Of a DNA stretch of 64,000 nucleotides, positions 8,751 to 17,458 are shown one piece after another. The translations under genes were made by a program, and so were the position numbers. The notes beneath the pieces were generated by a model, which worked only from the letters and a program-made list of their open reading frames with translations, did not search any database and had not been told where the DNA came from. This stretch comes from Polaribacter sp. WD7. GTDB lineage: Bacteria > Bacteroidota > Bacteroidia > Flavobacteriales > Flavobacteriaceae. Position 1 is the stretch's first letter, and every line of letters begins with the position of its first letter. The stretch spans positions 372,001 through 436,000 of the forward strand of contig NZ_QPEJ01000017.1 of the NCBI RefSeq assembly GCF_003335085.1, given 5' to 3'.

Positions 8751-10289
8751 CTATTTATATCTTGGTCCTAAGTTAATTAAGGCTCTAGCATACTTTAGAG
8801 ATTTACTGAATTGAATTTGTTTATAAGGTAATTTTAATAACCTTAATGGTAATGTTTTTAAATCTTTTTTAAATAAATAAATAAAAAAATGTTTTGACCT
8901 CCACTCTTTAACCAATTCCTTTGGAAAGTGTTTTAACACTCCATAAGTAATTGTAGGACTTGGTACTGGTCTTATATTTTTAACAGGGTTATCTAACTCC
9001 CAAGGTTGTTGCTTTCTCTTCTTTCCTCTCTTTTTTGCTTCTGACCCCCACCATCTATATCCACCTGCAGGAGGTTTTAAGTGTAAATTAGGGGAAAAAG
9101 GGTTGTGTAATAAAATTCCTCCTGATTTAATAATAGATAATCCAAAATCAGCATCCTCTCCATAACCGCCATCAAAATTAATGTCATTACCGATTACTTT
9201 TTGAATCATTTGTTTTTTTACACATGAATTTGCATTACTAAACATATGAGAAATACCAACCTTCCATCTTGTAGCATCTATTTCATTAAGTTTATTTTGC
9301 AAATCAGTTAAATCTTGGTTTACATTATCTGCCATAATATCAAGTCCGTTACAAGCATCAGCATTATAGGTTTGAAGTAATTTTATATGATTTTCTACAA
9401 AATCTGAGAATATTCTAACATCATCGTCTGCAAAGATTATATAATCTCCCGTACATAATTCTATAGCTTCGTTTCTTGCCCTACAACTTCCCATAGAAGT
9501 TTGCCATTTTACTTTTACATCAAAAGGAAAATCTTTATTTTGATAAAATTTGTCATCTCTTTCTTTTTCTGGAGTTGCATCTACAATAACGGCTTCTTTA
9601 ATTAGATATGTTTGTTTTTTATGGTCTTCTAGTAAAAGCTGAGCATATTTTTGCCTTTTCATGGTAGGTATTACCAAACTTACTGTAGGCTTCCCTTTTA
9701 TATTTTGTAAAACTCTTGGTTTTATTAAGTTATATTTTTTTCTTTTGTATTTATTTTTTTCTCTAAAGTAAGTATACAATTCAGGTATTAAATTAAAAAT
9801 ACCTTTTCTATATATCATATAGTAGGTGTGATTATTTTTAAAATTTTTTATAAAAAAACGATACCTGTCTTTTTTAGATATAGTAATATTTAAATTTTCT
9901 TTTTTGTATAAGTTTTTTGAATAAACAGGAATACCTGCGTTGTTTGACAAAAAATTATACCCTAGTTCAAGTCCTGAGACTATGGGAGAATGATAATCAT
10001 AATCAAAGCCATCTAGTTGATTCCAAACTTTTTCTCTAATGGCAAAACTATTTATATTTAATCTCCAAGAAATACAATTCTTTAATCCCTCAAAATCATG
10101 AATAAACCACCAATATATAGCTGTTTGATATTTTAACTCTTTAAAACAATTTCTAAAACCCTGATCTAGAGAACTATGCCATAAATCTCCTACACTATTA
10201 GATAATTCATCTAGTTTTTCTAGATTAGGTTTACCTGTATAAAGAATTGCTTCTCCAGAACTATTTATAAATTTATTAAAATGAATCAT
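8751..10289 (-). CDS. Two-part GT2 protein: acceptor-type half domain plus full GT-A domain
   Basis: A 512-residue protein with an unusual layout. Residues about 199-450 form a normal GT2 domain: PTVSLVIPTMKRQKY, VDATPEKERDD, the DXD-type site at 288-290 (FADDDVRIF) and GGYGEDADFGLSI. Residues about 70-125 (SWRLNINSFAIREKVWNQLD, then SGLELGYNFL) look like only the second half of another GT-A domain, with no nucleotide-binding half before it. I chose the ATG at 10289, whose A is shared with the upstream TGA. A TTG one codon earlier would add one residue. The N-terminal part cannot extend further because the previous gene occupies the space. It may be a fusion remnant or a real accessory domain. 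Confidence 0.82.
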   Translation of the reverse strand: MIHFNKFINSSGEAILYTGKPNLEKLDELSNSVGDLWHSSLDQGFRNCFKELKYQTAIYWWFIHDFEGLKNCISWRLNINSFAIREKVWNQLDGFDYDYHSPIVSGLELGYNFLSNNAGIPVYSKNLYKKENLNITISKKDRYRFFIKNFKNNHTYYMIYRKGIFNLIPELYTYFREKNKYKRKKYNLIKPRVLQNIKGKPTVSLVIPTMKRQKYAQLLLEDHKKQTYLIKEAVIVDATPEKERDDKFYQNKDFPFDVKVKWQTSMGSCRARNEAIELCTGDYIIFADDDVRIFSDFVENHIKLLQTYNADACNGLDIMADNVNQDLTDLQNKLNEIDATRWKVGISHMFSNANSCVKKQMIQKVIGNDINFDGGYGEDADFGLSIIKSGGILLHNPFSPNLHLKPPAGGYRWWGSEAKKRGKKRKQQPWELDNPVKNIRPVPSPTITYGVLKHFPKELVKEWRSKHFFIYLFKKDLKTLPLRLLKLPYKQIQFSKSLKYARALINLGPRYK

Positions 10290-11443
10290 CAATGATTATG
10301 TATTATCGTTTTATAAAAATCTATATTTACCTTAGAAATTTTAAAAATATCAAACTTTTCTTCAACTTTTAGTCTTGCTTTCTTACCTATTTCTTGAGAA
10401 AAATTTTCATCTGATAAAAGATTGACTATTTCTTGAGAAAATTTTTTATGATTTTTTGGATCTTCTAAAATTCCATTTTCTTTATGATTTATAATTTCTT
10501 GTGCCCATTTGTAATTAGAACTAACCACAGCTTTTTGTAATGCCATTGCTTCTATCGTAACCATACCAAATGATTCTGCTAAGCTTGGAAAAACACAAAT
10601 ATGCGACTCTAATATGTATTTTTTGAGTTCTTGATACGTTTTTTTTCCTAAATAAGTTACTTGAGTAAAAGCTTCTGGTGAAAAAATATTTTTCATCAAA
10701 CTAAACGTAGATTTACTATTAGTCTTCTTATCATAATCATCTTTACCTATCAAAATCAGTTTAGCTTTAGGATTATATTTACAAACTTGATTAAATATAT
10801 GAGCCAACTCTAAAAGACCTTTTTTTCTAATAATAGTACCAAAATATAAAATTTGATACTTTTTAAAATCAAAAGGTTTGTTATTTACAAAATTTTTTAA
10901 AGCTACTCCATTAGGAATTACTTTTATCTTTTTATTGAGCTTAAATATTTCATTGGTATTTTCTGCTACAAATTCACTTACAGCAATTAAGCCATTGGCT
11001 TTATTTAGAGCCAATTTTTCAAATAAATAATTTTTTTTCTTTTGCTTTCTGTTTTCTAACCTACAAAAGAAAGCATCAGAACCATGCATTCTAATAACCA
11101 ATGGTACACTAAACTTCATAAAAGCCGTTATTCCTGTCCAATCAGGAGCTTCTATTATGTCTATTTTATTCTCATGTACTATATCGTTTACTTCTTTTTG
11201 TATGTACTTTCTATTTAGATACCATCCAAAATATTTATGTTTTTTATTTTTAATTATATGTATTTCTAAGCCTTTATAATAGTGAGTTTCTTTTTCTTTA
11301 TTTTTTTGGTTATAAACAATAAGAGATACTTTAGCTCCCAACTCTAAAAGCCCAAAACAAATATTATAAATACTTGTTCCTATACCTGCTGAGTGATTAA
11401 TTGACTTGTGTGGAAATTCTGATGTTAGAAAAGCTATATGCAC
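10289..11443 (-). CDS. Glycosyltransferase family 4
   Basis: A 384-residue GT-B protein with textbook GT4 features: HIAFLTSEFPHKSINHSAGIG at the start with the glycine-rich loop, a donor domain beginning YQILYFGTIIRKKGLLELAH, and AESFGMVTIEAMALQKAVV, the E-x7-E motif. Only a GTG at 11443 is well placed as a start, and it overlaps the end of the upstream gene by 10 bases. Its stop codon overlaps the start of the two-part GT2 gene. The substrate is unknown. Confidence 0.87.
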   Translation of the reverse strand: MHIAFLTSEFPHKSINHSAGIGTSIYNICFGLLELGAKVSLIVYNQKNKEKETHYYKGLEIHIIKNKKHKYFGWYLNRKYIQKEVNDIVHENKIDIIEAPDWTGITAFMKFSVPLVIRMHGSDAFFCRLENRKQKKKNYLFEKLALNKANGLIAVSEFVAENTNEIFKLNKKIKVIPNGVALKNFVNNKPFDFKKYQILYFGTIIRKKGLLELAHIFNQVCKYNPKAKLILIGKDDYDKKTNSKSTFSLMKNIFSPEAFTQVTYLGKKTYQELKKYILESHICVFPSLAESFGMVTIEAMALQKAVVSSNYKWAQEIINHKENGILEDPKNHKKFSQEIVNLLSDENFSQEIGKKARLKVEEKFDIFKISKVNIDFYKTIIHNH

Positions 11444-12528
11444 TGTACTAATTTAAAATGTTTATTAACCATTTGCTCTATTGTAAATGAACTTTCTATT
11501 AATTCTCTTGTATTTTTCTCTTTAACTTGAAGCTTTTTGTTTACAACATCATAGATAATTGTTTTTAATTCTAACACTTCTTTAGGATTGAATATAATTC
11601 CATTTTCTTTATGAGTAACCACTTCTAAATTACCACCAACGGGAGTTGTTATAACTGGCACATTACTTGCTAGACTTTCTAATAATGTAAGACTAAAAAC
11701 CTCCATATACGTGGGTTGTATGGTATAATCATATAAATAATATAACTCGGGTAATTGTGTAGTGCTGCCTTTAAACTTAATGATGTCCTCTAATTTTTTT
11801 TCTTGTACGCTATGCTTTAACTCATCTTCATAAGTACCTGTACCATAGATATCAATACAAAATTTGCTTTTTGTGTCTTCATCTAAAAGTGAAACAGCTT
11901 GTATTAAATCTTGTATTCCCTTTTCTGGTCTTAAATTTGTAGGAACAATAAATTTAGTTTTGAAAGAGTTTAAAAATGATTTCTTAAAATGAAACTTTTG
12001 TACATCTATACCGTTGTGAATTACTTCAACTTTTTTAGATGACTTTGTACCATAGTCTATTCTAGTCATTTTTATAATATATCTAGAAACACCTATTATT
12101 TTATCTGTGTATTTAGAGTACATAAAACCTTTTACTCTTTTTTTTATCTTTTTTTGAAATGAATACCCTTTTAAAGGTCTGGGCATATGATCTACTGTAA
12201 AAATTTTTTTAACCCCTATTTGTTTACATTTCTTGTAAAAAGGATTAACTGTTTCTAAAAAATGTGTTATTAAAATGTCTGGTATATGATTGTTTTCTGA
12301 AGAGTATCTTATGAATAAATTAGCCAAACTTTCTCCTTTTTTAGGAATTTTTACATCAAAATTTTTGTATAAATCAAAATACTCAAACTCGTGAAACATC
12401 CATATGACAGAAAAATTATTTTCTAAAAGTTTTTTATTAAACATAGAAAAAAAGAGATCCATTCCGCCTACCCTATTTGGTCTTGGGTCATATTTACAAA
12501 GAATTACTATTGTTTTTGTTGTTCTCAA
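11434..12528 (-). CDS. Glycosyltransferase family 4
   Basis: A 364-residue GT-B enzyme. The donor-binding half starts at KFIVPTNLRPEKGIQDLIQ and includes YMEVFSLTLLESLASNVPVI, the E-x7-E element, followed by TPVGGNLEVV. The N-terminal part (ILCKYDPRPNRVGGMDLFFS) carries the usual glycine-rich loop. The first usable codon is a TTG at 12528 and no ATG lies nearby, so a TTG start is inferred. It is 7 bases downstream of the GT11 gene and overlaps the next GT4 gene by 10 bases. Confidence 0.84.
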   Translation of the reverse strand: MRTTKTIVILCKYDPRPNRVGGMDLFFSMFNKKLLENNFSVIWMFHEFEYFDLYKNFDVKIPKKGESLANLFIRYSSENNHIPDILITHFLETVNPFYKKCKQIGVKKIFTVDHMPRPLKGYSFQKKIKKRVKGFMYSKYTDKIIGVSRYIIKMTRIDYGTKSSKKVEVIHNGIDVQKFHFKKSFLNSFKTKFIVPTNLRPEKGIQDLIQAVSLLDEDTKSKFCIDIYGTGTYEDELKHSVQEKKLEDIIKFKGSTTQLPELYYLYDYTIQPTYMEVFSLTLLESLASNVPVITTPVGGNLEVVTHKENGIIFNPKEVLELKTIIYDVVNKKLQVKEKNTRELIESSFTIEQMVNKHFKLVQCI

Positions 12529-12535
12529 GTATAGT

Positions 12536-13447
12536 CTATTTGATTATTTTCTTAACGTACTGTTTAAATTTATAAAAATATTTTTTTGAAAAATATTTTG
12601 TATCAAAATTTATATTGTAGAAGAAAGATTTTATTCTTGGGCAAAAATTTTTAAACCCCAAACCAAATTCTTTTTCATTGAATAATATCCAACGGTCAGG
12701 AAAAAAATCTTTATCGTTATTTTTTTTTGCAAATTCTCTTCTGAAATTTTTATTTGGTACAATAACTTTAGAGTTTTCCTTTTCTCCTATCCAAGCTGTC
12801 CACCATGCAAATGTGGAATTACTAATAATAAAATCATCACACAACGTACCTAATGCCATTTGTTCTATATCAGAAATACCTTCCATAAAAAAAGTGTTTT
12901 TTAAAAAAGAAAAATGTTTTTTACAGTATTTGATATCATCACTTGTGAATATAATATTTCTCTCTTCCCAATTTGGAAAGAATTTATATAAAGCTTTTAA
13001 ATAATATTGAAACCCAACTTGATGATAATAAGGATGATTGACAAAATCACCTCTTCTTACCCCAATTAATACTGTTTTTTTATTAAAAAAATAATTGTAT
13101 TTAACTTTTAAACTATCTAATAAGGGTTTATTAAATTTAAAAATTGTGTTGGCATTATGAAAGTATTTTTCTGACTGAAGCCAACCTTCTATATTTATTT
13201 TGGGTTTATTAAGTTGCCAATCATGGTATTTGTAATATTTTTCTTTAACTGTTATAAAATCTATTTTATTGTCTTTTAAAAAATTAAATTTATAGTCGAA
13301 ATATTTTGAATATTTCCAGTCAGGAATATAAGGTTTATAATTGTGTTTATGTGCTAAACCTATAATAGAAGCAATTTGAAACATTTGATTACCCAGTCTT
13401 CCTTTATTATTTAGTTTTAAAGAAGTTATAATTTTATCTTTACACAT
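12536..13447 (-). CDS. GT11 alpha-1,2-fucosyltransferase-like protein
   Basis: A 303-residue protein with the signature motifs of CAZy family GT11. The N-terminal GRLGNQMFQIAS stretch is diagnostic, IGVRRGDF near the middle is the GDP-fucose binding motif I (HxRRGDY in the family), and ISNSTFAWWTAWIG is motif III. Family members transfer L-fucose from GDP-fucose to a galactose acceptor through an alpha-1,2 link. GDP-fucose synthesis genes are not in the window, so the donor must be made elsewhere if fucose is indeed used. The C-terminal 50 residues are strongly basic, which fits membrane contact. Confidence 0.85.
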   Translation of the reverse strand: MCKDKIITSLKLNNKGRLGNQMFQIASIIGLAHKHNYKPYIPDWKYSKYFDYKFNFLKDNKIDFITVKEKYYKYHDWQLNKPKINIEGWLQSEKYFHNANTIFKFNKPLLDSLKVKYNYFFNKKTVLIGVRRGDFVNHPYYHQVGFQYYLKALYKFFPNWEERNIIFTSDDIKYCKKHFSFLKNTFFMEGISDIEQMALGTLCDDFIISNSTFAWWTAWIGEKENSKVIVPNKNFRREFAKKNNDKDFFPDRWILFNEKEFGLGFKNFCPRIKSFFYNINFDTKYFSKKYFYKFKQYVKKIIK

Positions 13448-13452
13448 AGAGA

Positions 13453-14262
13453 TTATTTGCTGCTAGAACTAAATTTTAAATAAACTTTCTTTAAAAATTT
13501 ATTTATAGATTTAGAATATTTATAAGTATAGTCTTTCCAGATTACGTAATTTAAACTTTTAGTAGTCTTATTGGGTGCTACCATTTTTAAAATCTTATCT
13601 ATTCTTTGAGTGTGTCCTTCATGTAAACCATATGATCTAGCATACCATGAATGATAACCGATAACTTGATTTTCTTTTAAATATACTGTATTAGAAACAG
13701 TATCTTCATTTTCAAAATGTTTAGAAATTAAGTATTTAATTTTTAACCCTTTGCGTAAGGACCATAAGTAAAAACAGTAATAAGATTCAAAAAGACTGTT
13801 TTCATCGTATTTAAATGGTAAAATTTCATCTAAAACAAACTCACCATCATTAATTTTTTGATTGCTTAAAACTTCTTTCTTATTCCAATACTTTTTTATT
13901 GTTTTTAAGTTTATAATTGAAAAAAAAGTGTTGATACAAAAAGGATTAAATTTTCTATGATTTAAAACACCACCGTCTCTTACTCCTGAAATAGTAATAT
14001 TATCTCTTTCCATTTCTTCTATTAAAAGTTCAAGATTTTCGTTTGACTTTAAGAAAAAATCTTCATCAGACATGATTAAATAATCATAATCTAGATTTTT
14101 CATTTTCTTTATCATATAAGAAATACTATCCATACCATGCATACCGTCTCTACCATCTATCATATATCTATCATATCTTTCATCAAACAAAGGGTTTGAC
14201 TTTTTATATAAATCGAAATTAATAGCAGTTGTTATAATTGCAACTTTCTTATAATTAATCAT
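13453..14262 (-). CDS. Unrecognised protein, possible GT-A-type glycosyltransferase
   Basis: A 269-residue protein I do not place in a named family. It opens with VAIITTAINFDLYKKSN, and near residue 67 has YDYLIMSDEDFFLKSN, where DED could be a DXD-like metal site of a GT-A fold. GVRDGGVLNHRKFNPFCINT and HSWYARSYGLHEGHTQRID follow, and the second reads like an acceptor-end histidine motif. There is no signal peptide or membrane segment. It overlaps the upstream wecB stop by 8 bases and precedes the GT11 gene by 5, so it belongs to the glycan operon. A transferase or sugar-modifying role is inferred from context only. Confidence 0.7.
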   Translation of the reverse strand: MINYKKVAIITTAINFDLYKKSNPLFDERYDRYMIDGRDGMHGMDSISYMIKKMKNLDYDYLIMSDEDFFLKSNENLELLIEEMERDNITISGVRDGGVLNHRKFNPFCINTFFSIINLKTIKKYWNKKEVLSNQKINDGEFVLDEILPFKYDENSLFESYYCFYLWSLRKGLKIKYLISKHFENEDTVSNTVYLKENQVIGYHSWYARSYGLHEGHTQRIDKILKMVAPNKTTKSLNYVIWKDYTYKYSKSINKFLKKVYLKFSSSSK

Positions 14263-15364
14263 TTAAAATTATATTCTTTATTTTTCCTGCTGCATTTCCA
14301 TCTCCATATGGGTTTTTAGCATTTGCCATGTAGTCATAAAATTTATGATTTTCTAATAACAAAATTGCATTATTAACTATCTTTTCTTTATCTGTACCAA
14401 CTAATTTCACTGTCCCCTCTTTAACTGCTTCCTTTCTTTCTGTTACTTCTCTAGTTACTAACACTGGCTTTTTTAAAGATGGTGCTTCTTCTTGAATACC
14501 TCCACTATCAGTAATTATAAAATTAGATTGATTTAAAAGCCATATAAATGCTTCATAATCTAATGGAGGAATTAGTAATATATTTTTGTTATTACTAAGT
14601 TTTTTATAAACAACTTCTTGCACGTTTGGGTTTAAATGAACGGGATAAATTAACTGAGTATCTTTTCTATTAGCTATTTGATTTAAGGCATCACAAAGTT
14701 CTATAAATTTCTTACCAAAATTCTCTCTTCTATGACCAGTAATAACAATTAACCTTTTATTAAAATCAATAAAATTTTTTATTTTTTTTATATCTTTTCT
14801 TGTCTCATCTACGTGTTTTAAGCCCCAAAATAATGCATCAATAACAGTATTTCCTGTAATATGAATAGAGTTTTTATCAACTCCTTCGTTCAACAAATTT
14901 TTTGCTGTCTCTTCTGTTGGCGTAAAATGTAAATCAGCTAATCTTCCTGTAATCTGTCTATTAATTTCCTCAGGGAAAGGGGCAGATTTATCATATGTTC
15001 TTAAACCTGCTTCTATATGTCCAATCTTAATTCCTCTATGAAATGACGCTAAAGCCACCATGCTAGAAGTTGTGGTATCTCCATGAACCAAAACTAATTC
15101 TGGTTTAAAATCTTTCAAAACTTCATCTATTTCAGTTAAAATTCTAGAACTTAATTGATTTAAAGTCTGATTTGGTTTCATTAAATTTAAATCATAATCA
15201 GGCTTTATACAAAAGAAATCTAAAACTTGATCTAACATTTCTCTGTGTTGAGCTGTAACACAAATTTTTGTTTTAAATTCAGGTGTTTTAAGCAGTACTT
15301 TTACCAAGGGAGCCATTTTTATAGCTTCTGGTCTTGTACCAAATACTACTAATATATTTTTCAT
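14255..15364 (-). CDS. wecB: UDP-N-acetylglucosamine 2-epimerase (non-hydrolysing)
   Basis: A 369-residue enzyme with the canonical WecB motifs: LVVFGTRPEAIKMAPLVKVL at the start, VHGDTTSS, HIEAGLRTYDK, FPEEINRQ, GHRRENFGKKF and DSGGIQEEAPSL. It converts UDP-GlcNAc to UDP-ManNAc, and the histidine in GHRREN and acidic residues in the other motifs match known catalytic positions. UDP-ManNAc or UDP-ManNAcA could be a component of the repeat unit. It is a clearly different subfamily from the epimerase at 820-1911. It starts one base after the end of the upstream gene at 15365. Confidence 0.95.
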   Translation of the reverse strand: MKNILVVFGTRPEAIKMAPLVKVLLKTPEFKTKICVTAQHREMLDQVLDFFCIKPDYDLNLMKPNQTLNQLSSRILTEIDEVLKDFKPELVLVHGDTTTSSMVALASFHRGIKIGHIEAGLRTYDKSAPFPEEINRQITGRLADLHFTPTEETAKNLLNEGVDKNSIHITGNTVIDALFWGLKHVDETRKDIKKIKNFIDFNKRLIVITGHRRENFGKKFIELCDALNQIANRKDTQLIYPVHLNPNVQEVVYKKLSNNKNILLIPPLDYEAFIWLLNQSNFIITDSGGIQEEAPSLKKPVLVTREVTERKEAVKEGTVKLVGTDKEKIVNNAILLLENHKFYDYMANAKNPYGDGNAAGKIKNIILND

Positions 15365-16762
15365 TTATATTTTTTTTAGAACATTAACAATTCTAGTACT
15401 AACACCTGTTATAGGCTTATCTCCCATTTGATACTTTAATATTTCGCCCCTTTCCTTACTTCTTTTTTGAGGTTTTTTTAAATATAAATTAATAGCATCG
15501 ATTAATTGTTCTTTAGTTTTAACAATTTCTACAGCTTTACTCTCTACCACTTTTTTGTAGTGATCGTATTTTAAATATTTCTGATCAAAAAAAAGTCCGT
15601 TAGTTTTAGAGCCTAAAGTTTGGTTGATAACTGGTTTATCAAAAATCATAAAATCTAAACTCATTGTAGAACACATATTGATACTTAAGTCTGAATATTC
15701 TAATATTGCCCTTAATTCTTTAATATCTTGTTTTAGTGGTATTCTTTGTGACCAAGGTTCTGGATGATTTTCTCTAGTCAACTGCCATTTGGGTTTATTC
15801 CATGAAATAAAGGTATATTTATCTATTAATTTGTTAAATTTTGATCCATCATCTGCAGGAGATGTTCTAACAATTAAATTTACTTTTTCCAAAAGTTTAT
15901 CAGACTGGATAGCTTTTGCAATAATTTCTATAGACAATTCATCATTTATTCCAGTAACATTGTCTCCGCAACTGAAACAAATTGTTTTCTTTTTACTATC
16001 AATACCAAAAGTTGTAAAAAAATCACTTTTAGATAATTTATATTTATCCATTACATAAGGTTCAAACTGAGGTGTGCCTACAACATGAATTACCTCTTGT
16101 TTAACACTTGGGTAAAAGTATTGTAATTCTTCTTTCATCAAGTCACTCCAAACTAAGAAGTAGTCAAATAAAACAGGCATTCTACCTTTAGAAGCTAGAT
16201 TGTCCCAACTAAAAATAAAAGAACATGTTTTTATATTGTTAGTTTTAGCTGCGTAAGCTAATGGCGCAATGTAAGGTGGTCTTTGGTGTGTAAAAAAAAG
16301 TAAATCTGGTTTGTGTTCTGTTATAACTTTTATTAATTGCTTGGTTAAATTATTTTCTGATAAAGATTTAAACAATAATTGCTGATACAATATCATATTT
16401 TTATCAGAATGAAATACCGACACAAAACTTCTTATCACCCTATTTAAAATGTCTCTTTTTGTAAAACCTTTGGGTTTTGTCATTTGCAATGTATCTTGCA
16501 TACCAAAAAAAGATTTGTATTTAAATAAGTGGGCTTGCTCATTTATTCTTCTAAAAAACCATGCTTTTTTACTCTCTTTATAAACATCTAACTCGTAAAT
16601 CTTTATATTTTGAAAGTTTAAACCGTTATATACTTTCTTTGATAGGCCAGAATAAATAATAACTTCTTCAAAATTTCCTACAACTTGATTTAAAAAATCA
16701 CTTAATATAAAATTTCTATAACCAACACCATCAGTAATTACTATACCTATTTTTTTATTCAC
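15365..16762 (-). CDS. Unrecognised GT-B-like surface carbohydrate protein, candidate sialyltransferase
   Basis: A 465-residue cytoplasmic protein, probably GT-B fold. The N-terminus (KIGIVITDGVGYRNFILSDF) looks like a Rossmann opening. CSFIFSWDNLASKGRMPV near residue 185 and VIHVVGTPQFEPYV resemble a motif pair seen in uncharacterised surface-polysaccharide proteins. NMCSTMSLDFMIFDKPVI near residue 365 looks like the nucleotide-sugar binding end of GT-B enzymes. The start is GTG at 16762. It follows neuA by 8 bases, the position a sialyltransferase often takes, yet I see none of the known sialyltransferase signatures. That role is therefore a hypothesis. Confidence 0.65.
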   Translation of the reverse strand: MNKKIGIVITDGVGYRNFILSDFLNQVVGNFEEVIIYSGLSKKVYNGLNFQNIKIYELDVYKESKKAWFFRRINEQAHLFKYKSFFGMQDTLQMTKPKGFTKRDILNRVIRSFVSVFHSDKNMILYQQLLFKSLSENNLTKQLIKVITEHKPDLLFFTHQRPPYIAPLAYAAKTNNIKTCSFIFSWDNLASKGRMPVLFDYFLVWSDLMKEELQYFYPSVKQEVIHVVGTPQFEPYVMDKYKLSKSDFFTTFGIDSKKKTICFSCGDNVTGINDELSIEIIAKAIQSDKLLEKVNLIVRTSPADDGSKFNKLIDKYTFISWNKPKWQLTRENHPEPWSQRIPLKQDIKELRAILEYSDLSINMCSTMSLDFMIFDKPVINQTLGSKTNGLFFDQKYLKYDHYKKVVESKAVEIVKTKEQLIDAINLYLKKPQKRSKERGEILKYQMGDKPITGVSTRIVNVLKKI

Positions 16763-16770
16763 TTTTAAAT

Positions 16771-17457
16771 TTACTTTAATATATCGTTGCTATAACTATT
16801 TATTTTTTCAATATCTTCTATTTTATCTATATCTACACTTCTTTCAATTGACATCTCAAAAAAAGTTGTTTTATTAGTTAATAAAGATTCGCTTTTAGAA
16901 AAAATTTGAGTTTTGATTATATAAATTGCTCCGTTTGCTCTATAAATTTTTGGTAATTTTTGTCTTGGGTAAAAAGGATATTCATTATTAATAATTCCGC
17001 TTAAAAACCCCTCATCATCAACTTTGAAAGATTTATAAGGATGATGTTCTTCTTCACAAACACTTATTATAGAATCTGCTTTAGACTTTAAAATTCTTTG
17101 AAAAGCAAGATCTATATCTTCTGATGTTCTTAGAGGAGATGTAGGTTGAAGAAGAATTATATAATCAAAATTATTTTTACCTAAATGATTTAATGCATGA
17201 ACAATAACAGGTTCGGTTTTTGAAGTATCTTTTGCTAATTCTATAGGTCTTTTGATAGCTATAATCTCTTTATTTTGTTTCGCTATTTGTAAAATATGAT
17301 CATCGTCTGAAGACACTGCCACATCTGTTATAAATTTTGAAGCAATAGCAGAATCTATAGACCAATGTAGTAAAGGTTTACCAAAAAAATTGATTATGTT
17401 TTTCTTTGGTATACCTTTAGATCCTCCTCTTGCAGGTATTACTGCTAAAACTCTCAT
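16771..17457 (-). CDS. neuA: Acylneuraminate cytidylyltransferase (CMP-sialic acid synthetase)
   Basis: A 228-residue protein matching the NeuA family. The N-terminal VIPARGGSKGIPKKNI is the CTP-binding loop, VAVSSDDDHIL and ILLQPTSPLRTSEDID follow in the usual order, and RANGAIYIIK sits in the substrate half. It activates sialic acid to CMP-sialic acid. At 228 residues it is the short single-domain form, without the C-terminal esterase domain of E. coli NeuA. It lies one base after neuC, so neuB, neuC and neuA form a compact module. Confidence 0.94.
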   Translation of the reverse strand: MRVLAVIPARGGSKGIPKKNIINFFGKPLLHWSIDSAIASKFITDVAVSSDDDHILQIAKQNKEIIAIKRPIELAKDTSKTEPVIVHALNHLGKNNFDYIILLQPTSPLRTSEDIDLAFQRILKSKADSIISVCEEEHHPYKSFKVDDEGFLSGIINNEYPFYPRQKLPKIYRANGAIYIIKTQIFSKSESLLTNKTTFFEMSIERSVDIDKIEDIEKINSYSNDILK

Positions 17458-17458
17458 G

